Assembly (NCBI GenBank): GCA_963854735.1
Contig: OY978097.1
Coordinates: 930,001-994,000 of the forward strand
Length of the DNA: 64,000 nucleotides
DNA from: Marvania coccoides
Lineage: Eukaryota; Chlorophyta; Trebouxiophyceae; Chlorellales; Chlorellaceae
Reading direction: 5' to 3'
In this document: positions 33,397-43,735 of the stretch, piece after piece
Layout: every line of letters starts with the position of its first letter
Numbering within the stretch: position 1 is the stretch's first letter
Notes under the pieces: generated by a model
The model's input: the letters and a program-made list of their open reading frames with translations, nothing else
Databases searched by the model: none
Told to the model about the DNA's origin: nothing
Translations under genes and position numbers: made by a program

Positions 33397-33802
33397 CTGG
33401 TTACCGTGCCCATGTTACGAATTTACTAACTCTGTCAACATTTAGTATCTGTGCTGCTGCTGCTGCTGTTTTTTTCAATTTTTGTCCAGACAAGCGTCCC
33501 CAACATTTTCACTGTTTTCGATTACTTTTGACGTGGGGCTCCTTTTTGTCTGTGTGCAGCTTCAGTTTAGATACCTATCGTAGCATTATTAGCGAACGTA
33601 TAGCAGTATATTAGCAAACGTATATCCTGTCATTGTTTTTTGTACTAGCAAGAAAACCGTGTTCCAAATTGTGGCCATTTTGGCCCCTGTCCTTTCTTTC
33701 ATGTAAAATCATATGTAGCACACCCAGCAGCTAAATCTCTCGCTGTACATCTCTCTCCATGCAAATACATTTATTTATTATCTAAGATAGAAATGTTCTT
33801 TC
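33397..33802. other. Convergent 3' spacer
   Basis: 406 bp, AT-rich, with a GCT repeat at ~33453-33469 and a partly duplicated AGCGAACGTATA / AGCAAACGTATA pair near 33590-33623. No gene is seen. Confidence 0.4.
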
Positions 33803-35439
33803 TCATGCGCCCACTTCTGTTGCGCCCGCCCTCCACAGCCTTGCCACATCCGCCGACGCCTTGGCCTCCATCGCCGCAAACTCCGTCAGCACCCGCCCCA
33901 TCTCTTTGGCCCTCTCCTTCTGGAATCTCACCAGATCTGCGTCCATGCGGCGGGTGATGTCAGCGTACGACTGGGTGGCGCTGTCCGCACGAGCCATCGC
34001 GGCCTGCAGGTCTCGCTCCGCCTCCATCACGCGCTCCTCTTTCATGCCCGGGGTGGCGCGCAGGCGGGTCAGCCGCGAGCGCTTGGCGTCCACCTCTGAG
34101 CGCGCAGCCTGGCGCTCGGTCAGCGCGGCGGAGCGGTCGGCCATGGCCTTCTTCGCGGCCTTCACCGACCGCATGAAATCCCGCATGGGGGCCTCGAACG
34201 AGCGGGACAGCTCCTCCGCCGACTGCCGGCTGGCTGCCGACACCGAGGCCGCCTGCTCACCGAGCGATGCCAGCGACCGTGCCACGGCGGGAGCGCCGGG
34301 AGACAGCGCAGCCTCCTCCTCCTGGTGCCGCCCCAGCGCCGCCATGGCAGCCCCAAACTCCCCCACCGCCGCTGCCAGCGCGCCGTGGTGCCTCACAAGC
34401 CGCTCCGACTGGCGGTGCGCCTCCGCCAGCAGCCCCTCCAGCTCAGAGATGTAGGCACGGGTGCGCAGGTACTCCGCACTCTCTTCCTCTTCTCGCGGGC
34501 CCGCCCCGCTGCCCAGCCCTGCCGCGGAGTGGCCCAGGCTGCGGATGAGGCGGGCAGCAGTGCTCAGCGTTTTGCGAGCAGCGCCTGCTGCACCTGCGGA
34601 CGCGGCGGGCGCCGGCTCGCCGGCCTCGGCGGCCGTGCGCGATGCTTCGATGGCGAACCCTGTCTCGTCTGCTTGCAGGAACAGACGCAGGTCTGGGCCG
34701 TGCTTGAGCACTGGGTGCGCCGCCACTCGAGACAAAAACACGCCCAGCGCCGCCCTGCGCTGCTCCACGAACTCCGCGCTCATTTTGTACTTCTCCACGA
34801 CGCTCTTCTCGGGCAGCGCTGGCACGATGACGCCGCGGTGCTGGCTGCGCAGGCGGTTCCGCAGCCAGGTGAAGTCTCGGAAGCGACGGATGACCTCGTG
34901 CTGCCCAGATCGGTACCCCTCCTCGCCTGAAACCGTGCTCACCACCTTGTAGGAAACGTAGGCCTGTTGGAGCGGAGGGAAATCCGTTTAACAGTCTATT
35001 TGTTTGCGTAAGGCGGTGGGGAGAAAAAATCATGTTCAAAGCGGCTTGGCAGTTTCAATTAATACGGAAAAAATAGTCAAAATAGTAACGCACCCCCACG
35101 CCCTCTCCTTGCTTGACTGGGTCCACCACGGCGATGTCAAAAGTGGAGGAAGGCCCAGCGGGGGAGGCACCATTGGTGTTCTCCACGACGGGAGGAGGGG
35201 GGCCAGGGCTGTCGAACATTGCGAGGGTCTGAATGGAAAACGATTTGAGAGGCTTGAGGGTTGGAATGGGCGTACAAGAGGCAGAAATTCCGGGAGAAAA
35301 AACATGTGATTTTGTTTTCAAACCTCACCAAATTTTCGGTGCCGGGCTCGGGTTTTTCGAAGATCAGCGAATCATAAGGCGGTGGGGCATCCAGGGGCAA
35401 CTCCTCGGCAGCAGCCAGCGGGTGTGTGTTGTTGACCAT
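33803..35439 (-). CDS. Sorting nexin (PX-BAR, SNX1/2-like)
   Basis: Three exons (35439-35329, 35228-35094, 34963-33803) give 468 residues. Sorting nexins of this type bind PI3P on endosomes through a PX domain and curve membranes through a BAR domain, as part of the retromer pathway. The N-terminus has PPPYDSLIFEKP. The PX domain spans ~residues 70-190 (VVDPVKQGEGVGAYVSYKV across the splice, RRFRDFTWLRNRL, ALPEKSVVEKY, QRRAALGVFLSRV). The C-terminal half is a long helical BAR/Vps5 region (DFMRSVKAAKKAMADR, MDADLVRFQKERAKEMGRVL). The first two exons are short and cover the disordered N-terminus. Confidence 0.92.
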
Positions 35440-35668
35440 GATGAAAAAAATAATTTACAAAAACTTGATCTGCGCTGTAGAGTTACGGAGCTGGGTTGTT
35501 TATGCTTGGAAACAGTGCAAACCGTCTAGCATACTATATTAGATCAAAATGTCTTTGTCGAAGCGCGTAAGGCACTTTTTCCCGTCCTTTGTTATAGAAA
35601 AATAAGTCATTACATCAAGGTCAAAACTATTGCTGTCTCAAGCACAAGCACGCGCCCCAGGCTCGCCA

Positions 35669-36816
35669 TCACAGCGCCTTTTGGAGCGACTTGACGAGCA
35701 CCAGTTTCTCTACCGCCTGCGCCACGGTGGTGTTGATGTTCACGGTGTAGGCGTTCATCTGGTTGAACAGCAGCATGTTGTCCAGCTGGCTGGGCTCCGC
35801 GGGCTTGCGGAACTCCCCCTCGGGCGGGTCCTCGGGCAGCGGCTCCTCTCCCGCCGCCCGCCGCGCCTGGTTCTCCTGCCGCCTGCCCAACTTCCACTGC
35901 GCCACCTGCTGCTGATGCCTGCGCAGCTGGTTGTGGTACCCGCTGAGCTTGTTCTGCTCCCCCACCAGGTCGTCCAGGCAGTCGTTCAGGAACTCGAGGT
36001 TCTTCTCCAGCAGGGGCGACACGCCCAGCCCCAGGCGGTCAAAGTCCAGCTGGGATGAGCCGGAGGGGGGCTCCACCTGCGCCATGAGCGCCACCGCCAG
36101 CGCCGAGTTGTTGATGGTGATGGGGATCTCCACAAACACGTCCTTCCACGCCAGGCCCTTGGCGCGGATCTTCTCAATGGTCAGCGCTCCCTCGCGGTAG
36201 GCCTCCACGAACGAGTCGGCCAGGCGGATCGCCTTGACGCCTGCGCTACCGCTGAGCCCCGCGGTGACGTCGTACACCACGCAGATGCAGCGCTCCAGGT
36301 TCTCCAGGTAGTTAATGAATGTGTCGATGATTTCAACCACTTGGTAGGAGCCGCTCACGGTGGACTGGTACCACCCCACCATGTTGTTATCGGCATTGAT
36401 CTCGCGCAGGCACCGCATCATCTCCAGCTGGTAGCCCTCGCCGTCGCCGCCCTCATCGTCGTCGGCGCTCTGCAGTTCAATTTAAATACCGTACAGACGT
36501 GATGCCAGGCTCCCATTGCAAGTGATGACTACCATTAAAGTACGCAAACCCATGTTGCCGCAAGGGTGGCACTCCTCTTCTTAGTAGTATTATTATTTCT
36601 CACCGGGAAAGGGAAGCAGTCGGTGACCTCCAGGGTCTGCCCCACGTCCAGCCCCAGCAGCTGCCCGGTGACAACGGAGTTCAGCGATGCGTTCTCCTTA
36701 CAGTGCTGGCTGATCTTCAGCAGCACCTGTCCCTCCAGCTGCACTGAACGAAGGGGAGGCTTCTTTTGATCTTTTGTGGCAATCGACGCGAAGCTTGTGG
36801 GGGGCCCGCTCGCCAT
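35669..36816 (-). CDS. EIF3H: Translation initiation factor eIF3 subunit h
   Basis: Two exons (36816-36604 and 36469-35669) give 337 residues, the usual length in plants. eIF3h is an MPN-domain subunit of eIF3 and supports reinitiation on mRNAs with upstream ORFs. The MPN domain begins at SVQLEGQVLLKISQHC. It has GQLLGLDVGQTLEVTDCFPFP, and after the intron DDDEGGDGEGYQLEMMRCL and NMVGWYQSTVSGSY. The JAMM metal residues are not all present, as expected for this non-catalytic MPN protein. The C-terminal half is helical (FLNDCLDDLVGEQNKL). It is divergent from RIBA across 439 bp. Confidence 0.97.
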
Positions 36817-37255
36817 GATTGTCAGGTACTTTGCGTCTCCCTTATTTAAAAAAAGAGGGGGGTAGCGAAGACAGCGGAGTGGCGAGGGAGTTTGAATTTG
36901 ATGAATTATTTCGCAGTTTTGAGTGAGAATACGAATTTGCGGGGCGGTGCCGCTGTAAATAAATTGTAGGTTCGATCTTACGAATCGCTGTACAGCGCGG
37001 ATAGCCGGGGAAGCCAAAATTTTCGCGGCCGCCGAAAAAGAAACCTTTTTTTTGTTGCTTCATCACACAAAGGATCACGGAAGCCTGCAAAAAACAATGT
37101 CGTTATTCTTTAAAATTGGGTATTGAAGGCTGTTTTCGCTTCTGATTCCATTCTTGCGGCATTGCACCATCGCCAAACTCTGGGACATTCTCAACAACAG
37201 GGCAGAAACATCTCCGGCCCCTTGACCTCCTCCCGAGCCCCGCCACTCGCCCACA
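36817..37255. promoter_or_regulatory. Divergent promoter region
   Basis: 439-bp head-to-head spacer between eIF3h and RIBA. The left part is AT-rich; the last ~60 bases are C-rich, up to ACAATGCAG. No riboswitch-like structure (for example an FMN element) was recognised upstream of RIBA. Confidence 0.4.
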
Positions 37256-38734
37256 ATGCAGCATTGTCTGATTGCCGAGCAGCCGTGCTGCTCCTCGGCC
37301 CCGCCCTCCGGGGCCCCCCTCAGCCACACCCACCAGCGGGCCTTTGTCCCACTGGTCAACTTTCGCCAGCCAGCCAGGCGCACCCCTCCCCGCGGCGCGC
37401 TGCTCCGGGTGGAAGCCCATGCCCCCTCCGCTGACGGCCCCTCCATCCCCCTCCCCCCTCCCGCCTTCTCGGCCAGCGCCGGCGGCCGCGATCTCTCTGC
37501 CCCCGCCCCAGGCTTCGACAGCATCCCCGACGCGATTGCCGCCGTCGCCCGCGGCGAGATGGTGGTGGTGCTCGACGACGAGGACCGCGAGAACGAGGGC
37601 GACCTCATTCTGGCTGCAGACCGAGTGACGCCCAAGGCGATGGCGTTTGTGGTCGAACACACCTCGGGGGTGGTGTGCATCGGCATGGAGGGCGCAGACC
37701 TGGACCGCCTGCGCATCCCGCTCATGATACCCCCTGCAGACAACGAAGAGGCCATGTCCACTGCGTTCACCGTCACCGTTGACTTACGTGAAGGCACGTC
37801 CACAGGGATCTCTGCAGCAGACAGGGCGGCCACCATCCGCGCGCTAGCGGACCCGCACGCCCGCCCAGAAGACTTCAAGCGCCCCGGGCACATCTTCCCG
37901 CTGCGGTACCGCGCTGGGGGCGTGCTGCGGCGCCCCGGCCACACCGAGGCCTCCGTGGACCTCTCCCGCCTGGCTGGGTGCGCCCCTGCTGGCGTGCTGT
38001 GCGAGATCGTGAACAAGGACGGCACCATGGCGCGTACGCCCGAGCTGCTGGAGTTTGCTGCGCGATACGGCCTGAAGTGCATCACCATCGCTGACCTTGT
38101 GCGATACCGGCTCAAGGTGGAAAGACTGGTGGAAAGGGTGGCCTATGGGGAGCTTCCCACGCGGTACGGGCGCTTCACCGCCCACGTCTTCCGTTCCCTG
38201 GTGGACGGCACCGAGCATGTGGCCTTGGTGGCTGGTGACGTCAGCAGCGACGGTGGCAGCGAGGCTGTGCTGACGCGGGTGCACAGCGAGAGCATGCTGG
38301 GGGATCTGTTTGGCAGCGAGCGGTGCGACAGCGGGTCGCAGCTGGACGCGGCGCTGGGGGCCATCGCTGGCGCAGGGCGTGGCGTGCTGGTGTACCTGCG
38401 GGGGCAGCAGGGACGGGGGCTGGGGCTGGCAGACGAGCTGCAGGCGTACACTGCCTCGGACGTGGAGGCCTGCACCTCGCCCTCCTCCCTGGAGGACGCC
38501 GCTTTTCCCGTGGATCTGCGCGACTACGGCGTTGCAGCGCACATTTTGCGTGAGCTAGGTGTGGGGGCGGTGAATTTGATGACCAACAACGCCACAAAGG
38601 TGAACTGCATTAAAGCGTACGGCATTGCCACGCAGCAGGTGCCGCTGCTGCCGCCGTCGGCGGCCAGCAAAGTGGCAGGCAAGCCGCACGGCGCTGTGCG
38701 CGGCAGGAACGGGTCTGAGCCACATTTTGTATGA
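37256..38734 (+). CDS. RIBA: RIBA-type riboflavin enzyme, GCHII half degenerate
   Basis: Single exon, 492 residues, with a ~85-residue plastid-type leader. RIBA proteins join DHBP synthase (ribulose 5-phosphate to dihydroxybutanone phosphate) to GTP cyclohydrolase II, the entry steps of riboflavin synthesis. The DHBP half looks intact: DDEDRENEGDLI, RPGHIFPLR, HTEASVDLSRLAG. The GCHII half keeps its frame (RVHSESMLGDLFGSERCDSG). However, two of the three zinc cysteines are Ser (S346, C357 kept, S359), and the usual E in the RGxEGRG loop is Gln (GQQGRG). This resembles plant RIBA2-type paralogues that have lost GCHII activity. Another gene would then supply GCHII. Confidence 0.93.
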   Translation: MQHCLIAEQPCCSSAPPSGAPLSHTHQRAFVPLVNFRQPARRTPPRGALLRVEAHAPSADGPSIPLPPPAFSASAGGRDLSAPAPGFDSIPDAIAAVARGEMVVVLDDEDRENEGDLILAADRVTPKAMAFVVEHTSGVVCIGMEGADLDRLRIPLMIPPADNEEAMSTAFTVTVDLREGTSTGISAADRAATIRALADPHARPEDFKRPGHIFPLRYRAGGVLRRPGHTEASVDLSRLAGCAPAGVLCEIVNKDGTMARTPELLEFAARYGLKCITIADLVRYRLKVERLVERVAYGELPTRYGRFTAHVFRSLVDGTEHVALVAGDVSSDGGSEAVLTRVHSESMLGDLFGSERCDSGSQLDAALGAIAGAGRGVLVYLRGQQGRGLGLADELQAYTASDVEACTSPSSLEDAAFPVDLRDYGVAAHILRELGVGAVNLMTNNATKVNCIKAYGIATQQVPLLPPSAASKVAGKPHGAVRGRNGSEPHFV

Positions 38735-39285
38735 TAGAATTAGAATTTACTAAAGGCATGTTGGAAACGAAAAATGATACTCTTCCCCCAATGATTTATG
38801 TTATATAATATTATGTCGTCCTCTGCTTTTTGGATTCTTCTTTTAAAATGACTTTGGAAATATCATGGCAGGGTCGGGGCGGGGGAGAGTAAAAAGCAGT
38901 ATTGAATGCCAGCAGTGTTCAGAAAGGGCCTAGCGCTGGTGTTTACCTAAAAGGTCGTGTGTGGGTTCATCACCCCCCATTAATAAGCTGTCTGGCTACC
39001 TGCGGAGGCTCATTTTGAGGAAAGACAGCTCTCCCTTCATTTTTTGTATAATTTAAATTTATTCCATTTAATAATATGCTGGGATTTTTATAGCAATGGT
39101 GACAACTGAGAACCAGGGGGCTGGGCAGGTGGAGAAGGTCAGCACTCGACGTTTCGCACAATTAATTTCAACTTTAAATCTTGCCGTGGCCTGGATTATT
39201 GGCTGTTTCGCAATGCGAAATCATTCGACATACCGTTATTGAACCTTTCGATCCGCTAATTCTCAATTCGCCCAATGTTTGACGG
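38735..39285. other. Spacer, no gene recognised
   Basis: 551 bp between same-strand genes. It is mostly AT-rich, with short G- and C-runs near 38875-38888 and 38970-38980. A tRNA was looked for and not found. Confidence 0.4.
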
Positions 39286-40885
39286 ATGCAGTTGTTCACC
39301 ACCGTCCAGCTCACCACTCTGAAGCGGCAAATCCAGGCGCTGCGCCAAATCAACATCAGGCTCAAGGCCATCAGCAAAGGCTCCAATGACCCTTATATGT
39401 TCCGGCTGCCGCCCAGGTCGCTGCCGAGCACAGCGGGCAGGCCGAGAGGCGGCGGCAGCCCCATCGCAGTGGAGAAAGTGGTCAGGTAATAGAAGAAAAC
39501 CGCATTCCTTTCAGAGTAGAGTGCCGAATTGCCTGCTAATGTGTTTTATCTCTGGTTGTTGTGTGCAGCGATGAAGAGGAGGAGGAAGCTCCCAGCAGCA
39601 GCTCGTCTGAGGAGTCTGCCGGCGACTCCACTTCGGACGATGAAGAGGCGGAGCTCAACCTCAGCGACTCGGACATGTCCGCAGGAGCGGTGGCAGCCAG
39701 CATCAAGCCGCGTCCCGGCGTGCAGCGCCCCCAGCGCGCTGCACGAGCACGAAAACCGATGGTATTAAAGGATTTAAGCAGCGACGAGGAAGTGGGCGCC
39801 ATGGAGATCGATGGCGACGCGAAAGAGGGCAAAAAGCAGGAGGCGGAGGACGCAGGGGACGCGGTGCCCGCTGGTGCTGGCTCACACGGGGCTCCTGCCT
39901 CCCCAGACCGCAGCGCCCAGCGCCAACGCCCGCCGTCTGCGGTGCTGGGCGGCTCTGCGGAAACAGTGGACGCCAAAGGCGACGAGGGCCCGGTGCAGCT
40001 GCTGCAGCTGTCCCCCGTGCGTGTGGTATGGCCCTCTGACGACGACGCTGTGTGCAGCGTGTGTGGGGACCCCGACACTTCTGAAGACAACGTCATTCTG
40101 TTGTGCGAGGGCGAGGGGTGCGGAGTGGCGGTGCACCAGCTGTGCTACGGCGTCAAAATCATCCCTGAGGGGGAGTGGCTGTGCGACGGGTGCTGCGGCA
40201 AGGTGCCCCCGCAGGCCGCGGCGTGCGCGCTGTGCCCTGTGGTCGGCGGGGCGCTGCGGAAAATTTCCAAAATGGGGCGGGTGCAGGCGGCAGAGGGGCG
40301 GGATGGGCAGGGTGGCGGGATGTTTGTGCACTCTGCGTGTGCGCTTTGGACCCCTGAAGTATCTTTCCTTGACCCTGAGCGGCTGGACCAGGTGGACGTG
40401 AGCGGGATGACTGAGGACAGGCTGGAGCTGAAGTGCATGATGTGCAACCAGGCTGGGGGGGCCACTGTGTGAGCTGCCGGCTCCGGCGGTTTTATAGCAT
40501 ACTTTTTTGTATTTTTTGAGAAATTGACCCTTTTTCTAATTCCAATTTCCACTTTTCTGTTTTTTAAATGTTGTGCAGACAATGCAGCTACGGCAAGTGC
40601 TGCCGCGGCTTCCACGTGCTGTGCGGCCGGTTTTCGGAGTGCGAGGTGACGTTCAAGGGCGATGGCGAGCCTGTGGGGTTCTGCCCGGTGCACTCTAAGC
40701 CGCAGTTTGCCGCAGCAAGAAAGGACATTATGGCCGGGGGCGAAGAGGAGGAGGAAGAGGAGGAGGCTGCGGAGCCGGTGGAGCTGACGAGCTACGAGCT
40801 GCAGCGCCAGGAGAACATGGCGCGCATCGAGCGGGCCAAGCAGGCGCTGCTGGGCGAGTTCTTGCCAGATGAGCCCAAGGGCTGA
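39286..40885 (+). CDS. PHD plus extended-PHD chromatin protein
   Basis: Three exons (39286-39485, 39569-40468, 40579-40885) give 468 residues. The start region (QLTTLKRQIQALRQIN) is a QLQ-like helix. A long acidic, Ser-rich segment (SDEEEEEAPSSSSSEE) follows. The PHD finger (CSVCGDPDTSEDNVILLCEGEGC, then CDGC) lies at about 228-275. It leads straight into an extended PHD/HC5HC2H zinc knuckle (CALCPVVGGALRK, FVHSACALWTPEV, CMMCNQ, CSYGKCCRGFHVLCGR). This PHD-Zn-knuckle-PHD order is that of BRPF, JADE and AF10 proteins, readers of histone H3. No bromodomain or MYST domain is present, so the partner complex is unknown. Confidence 0.9.
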
Positions 40886-41471
40886 TGAATGGGATGCTGC
40901 GATGCGAATGGCATGCCTGACTAGATGACGTTGACGCTTATTATGTGTAACTTGTAATTTGCAAGCAGGCTGCCCAAATATTTTTATTGAGTTGTTAAAA
41001 GAAAGGAGGCTCAGGCTGCCACTCCGCGCAGATAGGGCAAAAGGCAGAAGATTATGTAGGGCATTCTTATTTCGCATTATTTAATGCGTTGCCGTTAAGG
41101 TTCTTGACCTTGAGTCGAGCGTCAATTGAGCGCCGCGCTTCCAATTTGCCGCAGCTGCCGCATTTTGACAAACATCTTGAGCAGAATACCTTTGCGAGGC
41201 GGCGTTCGATATCGAAGCATTTCGAAGCTCGAAAAAGAAGTGGGTCGCTGTACCAACTTCCATCAAACCTCGAAACTTAGGGTAAGGGAGGGAGAGAGAG
41301 GGGCCGGCGGCGGAGGAAAATTAATTTAGCATAGTTCTTTTATTTTATTTTCCATACCCTCGCCCAAGATACTTGAGACCATTGAGCCCTTTATTCGATC
41401 TTCAGGCTCTAGAACCTACTACTAATCAAGTAGCGCGCTCTTGAAAACCGGCTTTTACCTCCTCAACAACA
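40886..41471. other. Spacer, no gene recognised
   Basis: 586 bp between same-strand genes: 3' UTR, then mixed sequence with a GAGAGA/GGC patch at ~41290-41315. The leader before ACAATGTGT is C-rich. No gene is seen. Confidence 0.4.
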
Positions 41472-43323
41472 ATGTGTGGGATTCTCGCCGCCTTGGGCAT
41501 CACGGGCGACGCCGAGACGAACCGGCGTCAGATTTTGAAGCTGAGCAAGCTGCTGCGGCACCGTGGCCCCGATGAGACGTGGTGCTACCAGGCGCCTGAC
41601 GGCAAGGCCTTCATCAGCTTCGAGCGCCTCATGATCGTGGACCCCACCGAGACCGGCAGGCAGCCGTTCCAGATCAAGACCCCCGAGGGCAACATCACCT
41701 GGGCACTGTGAGTAGTAACTATCGATTGATATATTGTTGACACCTTTAGTATTTTCATATTAGTTAATTCCACACTCTCTCTCAAACTCTCCTCCCTTTA
41801 TATACGAACTATGCTGCTGCAGTAACAGCGAGATCTACAACCACCAGCACCTGCGCGACACCGTGCTGGAGGGCGTGGTCAACCCCTCCAAGTCAGACTC
41901 GTCGGTTATTGGCTATCTCTACCAGAAACTGGGCGACTCCAACGAGCTGTGGAACATGCTGGACGGCATCTTCGCGTGCGTCATCTGGGACGAGCGCACC
42001 AACAACTTCACCATCGCCCGCGACCCGATGGGCATTTGCTCGCTGTACTGGGGGAGGGGCGAGGACGGCTGCGTGTGGGTGGCCTCCGAGATGAAGGCGC
42101 TGCAGTCCAAGTGCAAGGAGTTTGACATCTTCCCCCCTGGCCACGTCTACCGCAGCGCCACTGACACCATTGAGCGGTGGTACAACCCAGAATGGTTGGA
42201 CGTCAACCGCATCCCAACTGCCCCTGCAGACCTGGGCCTGGTGCGCCAGACCTTCATCGACGCGGTGGTGAAGCGCCTCATGTCGGACGCCCCCCTGGGC
42301 ATCCTGCTGTCGGGCGGCCTGGACTCCTCACTGGTGGCGTCGGTGGCAGTGCGCCACCTCCAAGAGGCCAAGAACGCCTTTGACACAGAACACAAGCTGC
42401 GCACCTTCTCCATCGGCATCGCGGGCTCGCCCGACCTGGTGGCCGCCCGCAAGGTCGCTGATTTCCTGGGCACCAACCACCACGAGTTCACTTTCACTGT
42501 GGACCAGGGCGTGGACGCGCTGCACGACCTCATCTGGCACATCGAGAGCTACGAGCAGGTGCGGGCGGCGGTGCCCATGTACCTGCTGGCGCAGCGCATC
42601 AAGGCGATGGGTATCAAGGTGGTGCTGTCGGGGGAAGGCGCCGACGAGGAGTTCGGCGGCTACCTCTACTTCCACAAGGCGCCCTCCCCAGCGGAGTACC
42701 ACCGCGAGTGCGTGCGCCTGGTGGCGCGGCTGCACCAGTGGGACGTCATGCGGGCCAACAAGGCGCCGTTTGCGCACGGCGTTGAGACGCGCGTGCCGTT
42801 CCTGGACAAGGCGTTCCTGGAGGTGGCCATGAACATCGACCCCGCTGACAAGAAGCCCGACCTGTCGGCCAAGCCCGACGGCAAGCACACCAAGCTGGAG
42901 AAGTACATCCTGCGCAAGGCGTTTGACACGCCCGAGAACCCCTACCTGCCGGAGGAGGTGCTGTGGCGGCAGAAGGAGCAGTTCAGCGACGGCGTGGGGT
43001 ACGACTGGGTGGACGGGCTCAAGGACCACGCTGCGCGGGTGGTGAGCGACGACATGTGGGATGCACGAGATATGCGGTTCCCTGAGCACACGCCCCGCAC
43101 ACGCGAGTACTACCTGCTGCGCACCATCTTCGAGGGGCAGTTCCCCAACCCTGCGGCGCTGGCGACGGTGCCCAAGGGGCTGTCCATTGCGTGTTCCACG
43201 CCAGAAGCGCTGGCGTGGGACCCCGACTGGGCTGATATTCATGAGATCAGCGGTAGGGCCATCAAGGAGGTGCACGACGGAGGGCAAGGGTTCATTGAGC
43301 CAGCGAACGGAGTGGCGCACTGA
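41472..43323 (+). CDS. ASN: Asparagine synthetase (glutamine-hydrolysing)
   Basis: Two exons (41472-41707 and 41823-43323) give 578 residues, the normal length. It makes asparagine from aspartate, glutamine and ATP. The glutaminase nucleophile Cys2 is exposed at once in MCGILAALG, and RHRGPDETWCY is present. The splice rebuilds NSEIYNHQHLR, where plant enzymes usually read NGEIYNH; Ser in place of Gly is a small oddity. The synthetase domain has the PP-loop LLSGGLDSSLVAS and VVLSGEGADEEFGGY. RVPFLDKAFLEVAM and YILRKAFD follow. No targeting leader is present, consistent with a cytosolic enzyme. Confidence 0.98.
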
Positions 43324-43735
43324 AAGTGAGTGGTGCGCTGAACCCCCGCGGGCCTTCTCTTTCAATGAGATGAAGCAGTAGACTTAGTAGTTAGTAGTTA
43401 GTAGCGGCATCAGTCTGGAATTGCTTTTTGTCGTTGTGATTTTTTCTTTTTTTTATACATCTCTTATTTTTGCGTTGGACTCTCTCCCTTCCTTCTGTTT
43501 GTTATTCGCTGCCTCTGTCCCCCGTTTGTTCCCTTTTTCTTCTTTTCACAGCATGAAACCACAGCGTGCGGAGCGAGAGATTTCTTTACATTGTACAAGC
43601 ATACAAAAATTATTCTGACGGTTTTCTTTTTGGCAGAACATACACACAAAATGATATAACTTTGTTGATTCATTCTAAAACGAGGTAAACAACAAAAACG
43701 GCCAGGACGAAGTACACATAGCTTACAAAAACTTT
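43324..43735. other. Convergent 3' spacer
   Basis: 412 bp between asparagine synthetase and the FBXO7-like gene. It contains a TTAGTAG triple repeat (43384-43404) and T-rich 3' UTR sequence. Confidence 0.5.
43384..43404 (+). repeat. Tandem TTAGTAG x3
   Basis: Three perfect 7-base copies in the 3' UTR of asparagine synthetase. The unit differs from the plant telomere repeat TTTAGGG. Confidence 0.85.

Noticed and set aside
37075..38115. 346-codon minus-strand ORF over RIBA
   Set aside because: Antisense shadow of the RIBA frame.
38735..39285. T-arm-like GGTTCATCACC stretch near 38965
   Set aside because: No matching acceptor, D or anticodon stems around it.
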